Source: Trichosporon coremiiforme (taxonomy: Eukaryota > Basidiomycota > Tremellomycetes > Trichosporonales > Trichosporonaceae). From it: DNA of 64,000 nucleotides. Below the pieces are notes generated by a model that was given only the letters and a program-made list of their open reading frames with translations, was not told the DNA's origin and searched no databases. The position numbers were made by a program, and so were the translations under genes. Positions 11,533-22,910 of this stretch are shown piece by piece. The stretch is taken from the NCBI GenBank assembly GCA_039545355.1, contig BCJJ01000003.1, positions 1,116,001 to 1,180,000 on the forward strand, in the 5' to 3' direction. Positions within the stretch are counted from its first letter, which is position 1; the number at the start of each line of letters is the position of its first letter.

Positions 11533-14500
11533 GTCGCCACCGAAATGAAGTGGAGTGATGCTGTGATGAGGTCGCGATTTGTTTACGCGCTAGGACTCGG
11601 GAAGCTTGAAGCTTGAGTCGGCTGCGTGCGCTGATCGCTGGGAACGCTGAACTTTGCGTCGAGGTACCGAACAATGGACAGGGAGCGTTGATGGTGGAAA
11701 CGTCGGTGTGGTGGTCCTTTAATCTGTATGTTGCTGAGGAAAAAGTGGGAGGATGCGGGCGGACTCGGGATGAGGGTCGGGGGTTGTATGTGGAATGAGG
11801 GGACAGCTGACAGATGTGTGGATAGAAAGTTGTCGAGTTGAGAGTGCGATGCAGAGATGTTAAGAGTGGCTGTCTGAGTTGCGAGGAGCTCAAGTTTAAG
11901 CAGTTGCCGGGGTCGCGGGTCGCGAGGTGGGAGGCGTGTGCTGGCGCAGTGCGAGAGGGGTGAGACTGATTGTTGACGCTGGTCCGCCGCCGGTTCCTTC
12001 CCAAGTTCCTAGACGCTAGCACCAAATGCGTCGGGTGGTGCAGGAGCTAATGGCGGTGGGCTGGTGGCTGCAGGCCGTTGACTGCCGGGGGTGTGTGTGT
12101 GGATCTTAATCTGGCGCGCAGGATCAGGGGGTGCACGGGCGTTGAAAGATGCACGAGGCGTGGCGAGACTCGCAACAGACTTTGGTGGTACGAGCGGCGG
12201 TGACTAGTGCTCTGCGCTCTGCGCTCTGACGTTCTGGCCTAGCTGGCGGCGTCGTTTGGCGTGGCCGGGGGCGCTTCTCTTTAGGATGTCCAGGATTAAG
12301 GCGCAGCGGGGGCGTGCGGGGATTCTTTATACCGCACACGGAATGGGTCGCACAAGGTGGCGCAGCTCCGTCGCAAAGTGGTCTCAGCCGTTTCCGTGTC
12401 CGCAGTCCGAAGCGTATCGGGTCGCGTTGGCGTTAGTTTTGGCAGCGCAGACGTAAAATCAAAGGCTGATGATGGCGGTGGTGGTGCGTGGTGCTTGCTA
12501 TGTGGTGCGCAGAGATCAGTGGTGCTCGAGGGCGTGCAGTGGTCAGATCCTTTTCCTTTTTATTTGGTGCTGGCACGTTGGCTGTCCGTTGTTGGAGCGT
12601 GCGTCGAGGTTCAGGCCGTGTACGGTCACCTGGGTCGTGCGGCCGCGGCCCCTTCCCCCCTTCGGCGACGGCACTAGCCAGGTTAGGCTTGCGTCGCGTT
12701 GTTCCTTGTGAGCCTGCGATTCTACCCTAGACTCCTGATCATCATTGTATCACAGTGATACCGCGCTACCCTCTCTGGCCAGAATCCGGAGAGCAGCGGC
12801 GAGGCGTAGGCCGAAGATGGTAAACATGATGTGATGCTCGCGCTGATTCGCAGCTGGAGCCTGAGCCTGACTGAGCTCTGCCCGCGGAGCGCAGAACAAT
12901 GGAGCCTGGCCATTTGCCGCAGCAGCATGTTTCCTTGATGCTCCAGCACCAGCACCAGAGCCGAGGACAGAAAGGCAGTAGCACCAAGGGAATGTGAGAT
13001 CTCGTTTATGTCATGACGCGGTTGACGGTATTGACGGTATCGCCTTGTCACATGATGTCCGGAATGGCGTTATGCCTTTGGTCGTGTGCCTGCGACTTCT
13101 GCCAGTCAACGCGACAGTTTCGACTTCGTATCACGCCTGTGCCTGATCGTAGCCGTGTAGCCAGCGCTGCCGTAGCCGCTTTCAGGCATCATGCAGGTAT
13201 CATGCAGGCACCATAGGATACAGGATAAGGATGCAGGAAAACAGGCAGCAGCAAGTGGCCAACATTGATCTGTTAATCTGCAATCTCCCAGGCCAATCTG
13301 CAATATGTGGTGCCCCCGATCAGCAATTCATCCATCCACCACCCCCTGGGTCCTGGTCCTCGGCCGGTGTAGTGGTAGTCTACGCTGCCCAATTCAGCAG
13401 ACATGCATCCGATGGCCGTAAGCCGCCTCCTGACTCGAAGCTCGTGTCCTCGTGGCCACGAGGTCTCTTGGCGCTGGCTCAGGTGAGCTCAGTGGGACAG
13501 TGTGAACGGCGTCAGCCGGCGGTGTGCTTGTCCCCGTGAAGAACCCCGTGCACGCGAATGCTAGCTCTGAGCTTCTGATCATGCTATTCTCCGCACTGGA
13601 ACCGACCCAGCGCAGACGCGCAGCGAGGGATGTCCGCGGCGGTCTGTGAATAACATCGATCGCAGCTGTATAAGCTCGGGGAGAGACGATCCGCAGTTCA
13701 GACCCATGGCCAGCCATGGCTCAAGGGATGGCGGAAGCTTCCATGCGCTCCACCTGAGGCTCCTTTCGTGTGTGCCTGCTGCATGCTGGGCTGTGCGTGG
13801 CGTCTCCCGTCACCAAGCCGGTCACGGTCTTGAGGGATGCTGAACTCGCAGAATGAGCAGATTCCGTAATCCGCGGAATCCAAACGTCGCATTATTTGAT
13901 AGAAACAGATTGTCCGTATTGCAGCGCATGCAGTGCTCTCTGCTCGGTTGAGACTGCACAGTCAACTCACTTGGGTGCATATGGCTGAATCAGGATTGAG
14001 GTCGCCGCGGAACGGCGGTCCCTCCCGCACACACTGTGGCTGTGGACTGTGGGTCGGGCCAGACTTGGTTGGACAATCCCCGAGCGAGCAAAGGATCTAC
14101 GCTTGCTGCACCGCATATCGCTCGATGCCGGAGTCCGGCTGGTCGGGATTCTGCAAGGGCCATGCAAGGCTATGCATCGTACAATCTCCTAGGGATCCAG
14201 AACAGGAGGGGGGATCGGATTGACTGGAAGGAGTGAGTGAGGGGGTGACTGGGTGGGCTGTCCGGGCTTGGGCACTGATCGCCGACGGCTTTTGCTGCTC
14301 ATAATAGCCAGGGCTCTCTTCCTCTTCAAGTCAACCGTGCTGCCTATCGCCGACGATTCAATTCTCAGCCTTCATCGCAGCACCGTAGTATCGCGACGAC
14401 GCAGACGAACGTGCCCGCCGGAACGTGCTCAAGAAGCACGACAGCCTCACTCACGGAGATCTCCAGCACGCTATCGGGCTCCACATCAAACAGATAGCAG

Positions 14501-15882
14501 TACATTCCCGCCACACTTACACTGTAGCTGGATCGAGATCTACATTTCGACCGAAACTGGGGTGCGCATCGGTGACTGACCACAGTCTTCGTGATTTCCG
14601 TTCCGGGGTGCACTAGCAGGCTATCTGGCTAGAAGGCTGTCAACGCTGTCAACGCTGTTAACATGCTGCGTACTGGTATGTGTGGCAGGACGGGCCCAGG
14701 CCTTAGGCTGTAGACTAACGCTGCACGCGTGCACGCATGAGTTGCTCACGCGGTGACTGAATAGACCGCCTCATTCAAACACTCATCCCTTTCACCATGA
14801 CTAGCCTTCCTGACGCGCAGATTCACATGACGACAAGCCACACCGCACACACTGCGTGCGGCACCATGCGGCCAGCCAGCCAGCCGGCCAGCCGTGGCCA
14901 GATACCGGGCACCGGGAGCGCATATCGTGTGGCCCAGCTACCATGCACGCCGTGCGCCGTGCCCCGTGCGGAGATGCCATGCGGCCGCGCGGCGAGACTA
15001 TCATGCGCCATGCGGCCAGACTACAGTGCGCGCCGCATGCGTCGCACCACGCGGGGCCACTGTTGATCGCGATGAGGCCGATCACGATCTGATCTCTCAC
15101 CCGTTCAGCTTGCCCTAAGCCCGCTGGACCGCTACTCCAACGCGCTGCCTAATGGTTGAGCTGACTTCTGGCAGAACTGGGGAACCGAGGGCCTCACATT
15201 CCGACATTTTATCCATTCATCTCTCGCCTGTAGACAAGCAAAGCTGTCGAGGGCGGGGGTGATGACGGGCAAGGGGGCTCAGAGCGAGTGCGCTCCACTC
15301 ACTGACGAAACTGACGAAGGCGTAACTCACCCGAGTTCGTCTCGAGCTTTCCATACCCCGATTCAAGTCGCAGGCGCTCCTCACAACCTCCACGGTTCCA
15401 TAACTCGACACAGTTCAGCGCCTTACACCGCTGAAACAAGTTACCTCAGACCACAACTCCCACTCCACGCCGTCCACTGACTCCACGCTCTCCAATATCC
15501 TTGGTACCTGCCTGCCCTGTTTTGGATAGCTTATCGGATACCACATCCTCAGCTTGGGAGTGCTCACAAAGACGCACGCGCCCAGGTGCCCACACACACA
15601 TACGCTCAGATGCCCAGGTGCCCAGGTGCCCAGGTGCCCAGGCGCGCACACTCCCACGCCTGACACCCAATGCCTGACGCCTGGCGCCTGACGCACTCGA
15701 GTTTTGAACTTTGTTGAACACGAGAGCACTCGAGCGCAATGAACCACCGAGAATTGGAGCGCAAATGTGTTCACCGCGTTTCCCGCACGCTCTGCCCCTG
15801 CGGGGCAGACCCCGCGCCGACCGCTTCTAGTAGCACGAATGCATTTTGTTGTTGTTTCCCTATCCTGCCAGTATCAAATGCT
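11533..15882. other. gene-poor intergenic region with simple repeats
   Basis: More than 4 kb with no supportable gene. Frames here are short and open on both strands. Notable content: CCAGCCAGC-type repeats and several copies of CCATGCGGCC at about 14865-15015, and a tandem GCCCAGGT array at 15612-15642. Confidence 0.5.
15612..15642. repeat. tandem 8-mer GCCCAGGT, about 4 copies
   Basis: The unit GCCCAGGT is repeated head to tail about four times, with degenerate GCC(T)GACGCC copies continuing to about 15690. Simple minisatellite; no gene overlaps it. Confidence 0.85.
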
Positions 15883-17258
15883 CTACTTCTTCTCCTCGGC
15901 GGGGGGAGGGGGAGGGGGGATCTTGTAGTTCTGCTTGTCAGTGGTTGAAACAGGGCTTGGGAACATGGGAGCGCGTTGGCCGGATTCGGCAAGTACGCGG
16001 TTTGATGTTGTAAGGCTACCGAAGAGGATGCCGATACACTTCACTGCCTCATGCAGATCATGTGATGTCAGTCCGGAGCCGTAGACAACCTGGCTCACGA
16101 CTTGATATCAAGATTGCAAGTCCACCTCATCCGGCTGATAACTGCGCGACAGTCCCATAATCAGAATGACTTACCTCCGGGGTAGAGGGCGTTCCAGAGC
16201 CGACCTGCTCCCAAGGCGAGGCAGCGTCGGCGAAGTTTCGGAACGCCTGGGTGAGCTGGAGGGGCTCGTAGACAACACGCTTCTTCTCCTCATCGTACCT
16301 GACCTCGGAGTAGCCCTGGGTTTGTCAGCTGAAGCTTCTACCGCAGAGAAGCCGCTCTGACTCACAGTAAGAGGGAAGTCTTTCCTCAGGGGGTGGCCTT
16401 CGAATCCGTAGTCGGTCAGGATGCGGCGGCTGATGTCAGCTAAATCTCCGCGATCGCCAAGCTCTCCGAGCGAGCTCAACTGCTTATGCAGTCCAGCCGC
16501 CCTCTATTTCACTCACAGATCGGGGTGTCCGGCGAAGAAGACACCGTACATGTCCCAGACCTCGCGCTCGTACCAGTTGGCACCGTTGAAGACAGGGACG
16601 GCCGAGGGAACGGGGGTGGTCTCGTCGGCGTAGGTCTTGACACGGATACGCTGCTGGTGGGCGACAGAGAGGAGGTTGTAGACGACCTGGCGTTGTTAGA
16701 TCCACATGCTCGATGCATCACCTAATCTCCATGTCCGCGCATATGTCCGATCACTCACCTCGAAGCGGTGCTCGCGGGTAGGATAGTCGACGGCAGTGAT
16801 GTCCGAGATCTGCTTGAACTGGCACTGCGTGTGGTCACGGAGGAAGGTGAGGACGGGGATGACGTTCTCGGGGGCGATGTAGAGGACAAGCTCGTCCTTG
16901 TAGACGGAGAACTGCTGAATGTACTTGGGCAGGCAGGTGGTGATGTACTGGCCGTACTCGTGCAGGGGCGAGGTCTGGGTCGCGGTGTAGTCGGCGGGGT
17001 TGACGCCGACAGGCTCCTTGAAGGGAGGGGTCGAGGGCTCGTTGGTGGCCGCTGGGAAGGTCAGTACGCGTCCGAGGCAGGTCATCCAATCGACAACAGG
17101 CAATAACAGAGCCGAAATGTTACGCCGAGTAATTGTCGATTCAACGTACCCTGGGCGAGGGCAACCGAGGTGCGGAGACCGCGGGCGACGGCGATCTGGG
17201 CGGGGCGGGCGGCACGGAGGCCTCCGCGGAGAGCTGCGAGCGAGGACCGGGCAGCCAT
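15883..17258 (-). CDS. NDUFS3: NADH:ubiquinone oxidoreductase 30 kDa subunit (complex I, NDUFS3/NuoC type)
   Basis: Six exons: 17258-17150, 17051-16759, 16686-16517, 16429-16366, 16315-16175, 15930-15883; 274 residues, all phases consistent. Residues 1-35 are an Arg/Ala-rich mitochondrial presequence (LRTSVALAQ near the cleavage region). The body carries the family signature: [19 protein letters not shown] followed by [20 protein letters not shown] and [10 protein letters not shown]. The protein sits in the hydrophilic Q-module of complex I on the matrix side, next to the quinone-binding site. The C-terminus ends in a Pro-rich string and EEKK. Introns are 51-99 nt except the last, at 244 nt. 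Identification is near certain. Confidence 0.97.
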
Positions 17259-18233
17259 GGTGAGCGTGAGTGGTGTCTGTGAGGTGACGGAGATGGTGCC
17301 GACTTGGTTTGAGTGAGTCCGAGTGTGCGACGGCGCACGCCCAGTAGCCAATGCCACGGGGACGGTGTTTCGGGGATTCACCGCTTACCGCCCAGGTAGG
17401 AGCCAGGCTGCAGCCAGGATAGAGCCTCCACCCAAGCTGGCCCCCGGCTCAGGCACGAAGCGTCATTCAACGTCGCGTGGTGGATTGGGGCCGCCAGGCC
17501 AGTCTGGCTGGCTGGGTGGAGCTTGGCTAGTTGTATTGGCCGTTGGTACTACTGGTCGGGGCTGTTGGTAGACTTGGCTGGTGGTCGGCCGGCCGCTGGC
17601 TTGCTGGCTGGGCGGGTGGCCAGCTCTGAATGGATCGAGTGAACCATGGACCTGGGGCGTTCGCTGCGACTCCAGCTTCCAGTGACCATCACCGTAGCAT
17701 TACCACCACTATACACCATACACCATACACCATACACCATCCGTTCGCTTGTCCTTTCTGAGACGCACGCTCATCATCATCAGCCCGATCCCCACCACCA
17801 TCGACCCCGGGCTCCCTCCTACTTTCTACCTCTCCCTCCTTCCCTCTTCGCCACCCCCAATTCTTTTCAAGTCCGCCACCACACTTCGGCGAGTCGTCGA
17901 CTCTTTCCCAACCCCGACCGTCCACCCAATCCTCCACCCCAACCAGCCTATTCGACCATCCCGTATTGACCAAACGGCCTTCAGTCTCAGCCTAACGCTC
18001 CTTGTCGCAGGTCTGAGAATCAGCTATCCTCCCTGGTCACAGATACACGCCTCCAGACCCACGGCGTGCACTCCTGCTTGCTTCCCGATGTACGTTTCTC
18101 TCTCGATCCACTCCAAATTGTTCGCTACGTGCGCCGCCCACTCCATGGGCCCATGCGTCAACTTGACCGTGTCTTGCACCAACGTCACCGATTGCCATCC
18201 GTTCCAACCAGCTGACATGCGCAGGAGCCCAGC
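17259..18233. promoter_or_regulatory. divergent intergenic/promoter region
   Basis: This 975-bp gap separates the start of the complex I gene (minus strand) from the start of the large plus-strand gene at 18234. It is pyrimidine-rich toward 18234, as in many basidiomycete 5' leaders. It includes a tandem ATACACC array at 17711-17740. No TATA box is clear. Confidence 0.4.
17711..17740. repeat. tandem ATACACC, about 4 copies
   Basis: Four direct copies of a 7-mer ATACACC are seen in the leader of the gene starting at 18234. Confidence 0.85.
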
Positions 18234-21200
18234 ATGAGCACATCCCCTTCTCCCTCCTCCCAAGTGCATCTGCATGAAGCGCCAACAACCAACAACGAGA
18301 ACAAGCCCGTGAGTGCGAGCGGCAGTGACGCGCCAGCGGCGGACGCGGTCCGTGCGCAAGAGCCAGAAGGCCCCGCCGCTCCTTCGACCACTTCCGCCGT
18401 CGCCTGCGACAAGAAGGACGACGCTGCGAGCGCGGGAACGACAGTCCAGTCGGGCGGACTCGACAAGCCAGCTGCAGTATCCGACAATGCTGGGAAGGAG
18501 GATGCGAATGTGACCGTCACTGGGCCGCAGCCGAGCTCGCGGGGACAGACTCCCGCGGCCAAGAACACCGAGGACAAGGCGAAGGGCGACGGATCGCCCT
18601 CCCTCCCAGCAACGCATGGACCTCGCATCCCCACTCCCTCTTCTCGGACATCAACACCTCCCCTTCACGCTACGACTGCCGGAAAGAAGAAATTCAGTTC
18701 CGTCAGCGTCACAAAGGAGTTCCTGAGCAAAGCGGCCAGCCCAACACCGGCAGCGGCCAAGCTAGGTGAGTAATGGTTCTAAGCTTGTCAGAGCACTCCG
18801 CTGACGAGACAAGTGCGCCCGGTAGCCGCAGCTGCTCCTCCCCCTACCCATTCCAAGCTACTCTCGACCAAACTCACCACCGTTCCATCCTCCAAGCAAA
18901 GCGCCTCCCCCAAGCCGCCAGCCACCACAACCAGTTCTGCGACGTCTTCACCTTGGGCCAAACCAGCCGTCTCATTGCCCGAGGGCAATGCGCAGCTTCA
19001 GCATCCGATGCCGACTCGCGGAGGCAACGTGCCCAACGTCGCCATGGGATCTGGACAAGGCATTGGCAGCGCTGCCAGACGCGCCTGGGGCGATGTCTCC
19101 TCAGGCAAGAAGATGGGTCACTTATCAAGAGATTTCCCTACGGCGAGCGAAGTCGCCGAAGGTGAGCCTTGCAACAAGAAGAGCCAGCTGACATCAGGCA
19201 AGCGGGCGGCGATGTTAAGCGCCCAGGCTGTTGCGCAGGCCGAGGCCGCCCACAACCAGGCCATCCTGCAGGGATTGAATGAGTTCACTCATCTGGAGCC
19301 CAACACGCATCGCTGGGACGTGAGTTTCTACCATTGGCCCCAGTTAGCTGACTCTTGCAGGAAGAAGAAGACGACGACGACCCCATCGACTTTGGCGACG
19401 GGCGTACGTTCCCGCACGATCCAGAGGATGATCCTGTATCAAAGCAAGATCGCTTCGCAGATGACTTTGACCGCAGCTGGCCCCGGAGCTCCACTTCTCC
19501 TCAGCGCCCGGGGAAGATTGACTCCAGTCGCGTCTTGTTCAATACTTCGTCGAACCGGCTGGAGCCTCATGCCGGTCGCCAGGCTCCTCAATCGCAGCAG
19601 GGACCTTCTGCGAGGATAATATCGCGTGATGGACTCCATCACGGAGAACGACCGTTACCGCCTCATCTCGCCGATTCTGGAGGCGCTCAGTCTGGTCGCA
19701 TGCTCCCGCCTCACATGGCCGCGCAGGGCGCTCATCAGTCTCACACCAGCACCGGGCCGCCACAGACCCGGTCATCCTGGCGTTCCGCCGGGGAGCGCGA
19801 GCCTCCTCACCACCAGCAACAGCACCCTATGCCTCCTCAGCGTGGAAGCGGACTGTCGCCGCTGGCGCAGCGGGCTCCTCTTCCTCGGTCACAACCGCCT
19901 CACGCAGCTCCGCCGGCTACCGCACCCGGTACCGGTCATGCGCCACCTCCAGCTTCCGCTCCGGCACCGGCTGTCCCGATGTTGGTTGAGCCGGTGTCTG
20001 GCGAGACTCAGGCCGCCGAGATGCACTCGGCTGCGGAGAAGGCACGCATGCGCAGGCAGCAGGAAGAGGCGGAACGCGAAGCTGCGGCGGAGCGAGCTCG
20101 CAAGAAGGCGCAGGAGCTTGCCGAACGGTTCGGCAGCAAGCCGTCAACTGCATCGGCCAAGCCCTCGGTGCCGAGCCAGTCTGCCCAAGCAGCGCCTCCA
20201 CCAGGACTGTCTGGGAAGCCGGCGCCTCCACCCGGCCTCGGCCATGTGGGCGGTGCCCCTGTGACTATTGCATCTCGCCCGCAAGCAGGGGACTCGGAGC
20301 ACTCCCCGGCTGGCCAGGGCACCCACCTGCCAACGGTCAACGAAGCCCACCCGGCCGACCGGGCCACTTCGTGGCGTCGTGTTGGACCCGTTGTGTCGCC
20401 TCCGCAGATGGATGATGTTCGAGGGAAGAACCGACGACGAAGCTCCGACCATCACCAGCAGCGACCGGACGTCTCTCGCGAGTCTCGCCGCGGTCCCGTC
20501 CGCGATGTGTCGCTGGCCAACCAACGCGTCCCGCGCGACGCGCCGCCGCATGTTGGAGATCACGTTGCCCTGCCGGCGTCCTCCATGCCATCCAAGCCCA
20601 GGTCCCCGGAACCTGAATCAGAAATTGCGGCTCCTACCCCTCACTCGTCGAAGAAAGAGGCCAACTTCGATGCCATGTTGGCACGTCTGCAGGCAGCTAT
20701 GCAGCAGACTCGCCTGTCGCCCGTCGTTGGCGAGGAGAAGGATGAGCATGAGCACCTTGCTGCTAGGGAAGCCCTCAAGGAACTGCAGGAGTCGACGCAT
20801 GAGCCGCCAGTCGAGAAGAAGCAGCCCCAGCTTGCGCCGCGGCCGGTCACCTACCCGCACTTACCGCCGGACTACTTTGACGCGACGCAAACTGGCTTAC
20901 CGCGATCGCCGCCACCGGCCTGGAGGCAATACACCGTCAAGATCCCGAAGCCGGCTCGTGCCACGTTAGGTTCCATCCCGCGGTGGCGTTTGAAGGGCTT
21001 CGATTCGTTCCCCTACGTGCCGAAGGGCTTCTTGCAGACGTATGACCCTCCTATCGCGTACCTGCCTGCGTTCTCACTGGTTTCGGATGTCCTGCTGCCT
21101 CAGCCGATCGGACGAAGGTTCGCCCGTCACGTGCCGACAGGTCCTATCGTCAGCATTTCGCCGCGCACTCTGCAGCCATTCGAGAAGAAGAAGAAGCGGC

Positions 21201-22486
21201 GCGCGACGCTGGAGACGCGGCCAGCTGAGATCAGCAAGCCCGCGCCGACTGCCGAAGCCGTTCAGAATGAGGCGTCGTTGATGGCCACGACAGACAACGT
21301 CCTCAAGTCGATGAAGGACAAAGAGCAGCTGTTCATGGACAAGCCTCCTACTCAGTCTGGAGTCCGCTTCATGGTCTCCAGCGAGCACGAGGGTGACAGC
21401 CTCCTTGATGAGGTCAACAAGATGAGCCTCGAGCACATCGGCGAGCTGGAAGACAAGTCGGCCAAGCCGGAGCTCACACAGCGTCGCTCCAACACGCCGC
21501 CGAAGCCAACGGCTCAGCCGTCAACATCGCCGAGCAAGGTTGCTCCGGGACCGTGGGCCAAGGGAGCCCTCTCCTACAACCTCGCTTCCCCGGCGAGAGT
21601 CGCTCCCCCTCACGAGCACCTCAAGAGCGTCTGGGACTCGGCTGCGGACTCCAAGCCGAAGGCGACTCCCTCAACTCAGCCCCACAGCTCCGTGCCGAGC
21701 CAGCCAGAAACTCCGTTGTATCCCTCCCTTACCGCGCCTTCGACGGCGTCGGAGTCCTCTCTCAAGCCGGGCGGTTACGGCCAGTCGAGCTCGTCTGCGT
21801 TCGGCATGCGCTCGGGTGTCGGCGGCGCCTTCCAGTACCCGACCATGAGCTCCGGCGCGACGAGCCCCGCGGATGGTGGTAGTGGCATGGGCATGCAGTA
21901 CGGCCTGATGGGCCGCAACGGCGGCGCGAGCGCCTCGCCTGCGGGTGCCAACGGCTTCCAGCAGGGCTTGTGGGCTCCATCCTTCGGCAGCCCCATGACC
22001 TCTGCGGGCTATGGTTTCAACTCGGCCTCCGCGACGCCAGGCAAGAACGCGCTGCACGACAACAAGTCGCCTCAAATGCAATTCGCAGGCAACAACGGCG
22101 CCGGCAAGGACTTCAGCGGCGACTACCGCTACTCAAACCAGCAGGGTAGCTACCAGTACCCGCAGCAGTTTCGGCAGCAGCAGAACATGTACGGCCACGT
22201 CGGATACGGCGGGCACGCGCACGGCGGGCACGGGTTCGGGCAGCAGATGGCGAACCGCGGCTCGCACGGGCAGCACCATGCCGGTGGCCGCTTCCCGAAC
22301 CACATGGGCCAGGGCGTCATGAACGGCGTCTCTGGCGTCGACTATCAGATGGCCTACGATCCCAGCTACTACCAGGGCCAGTACGGGTACGGTGCGGGCG
22401 TCGGCGGCGTCGGCGGAGTTGGCGGAGGAGTCGGCAGCCTGCCGCAGCAGCAGCGCGGCGGCGCCAACGGGCGCAAGCTGTGGTAA
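18234..22486 (+). CDS. large disordered Pro/Ser/Gly-rich protein, unrecognised
   Basis: Four exons: 18234-18765, 18814-19161, 19198-19319, 19361-22486; 1375 residues, phases consistent, introns of 36-48 nt with CTGAC branch sites. The N-terminal 300 residues are Ser/Ala/Pro-rich. A conserved-looking helical segment (AAHNQAILQGLNEFTHLEP then HRWDEEEDDDDPIDFGDG) lies at about residues 310-350. A charged coiled-coil-like stretch (EKARMRRQQEEAEREAAAE) follows at about 570-600, then repeated PPPGL motifs, and a Gly/Gln/Tyr-rich tail (about 1180-1375) with a GGVGG run. The layout resembles RNA-granule or cytoskeletal scaffold proteins, but I recognise no domain and assign no function. The gene is convergent with the Rho exchange factor gene (424 bp between stops). 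Confidence 0.85.
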
Positions 22487-22910
22487 GCCTGCGGCCGCCG
22501 GTCGCGGGCCGCGCGGCATCAAGTCCTGTGACGAGCTGTCAAGCCGTCGCAGGCCAGCCCAAAAGGGCACACATCATCAGATTACAGACCAGAGTAGGGC
22601 CAGCAAGGCCAGCCCCGCGGGGCCAGTATCCAGATCAGTGCAGTAGCGCAGTAGCGCGCGGCGTTGCGACGCCGCCCACCATCATTGCTATGAATTAAGA
22701 CTTTAATCGTCCTATGCACGTGTGACTGACTTGTCCTGCTGCAGGCGTTTACACTAATCATGTCACATGAATCGTCGAGATTACAAGAAAAGGAAGGCAA
22801 GCAGTCAATGTCCTATGGCAGTGCGTGTCTGTACGTGTGTGCGTTGTGGTGCGCGAAGACGGAGGTGTAACCGGAGGACCCAAAAACAAACCCAGCGGAG
22901 CCGACGCAGT

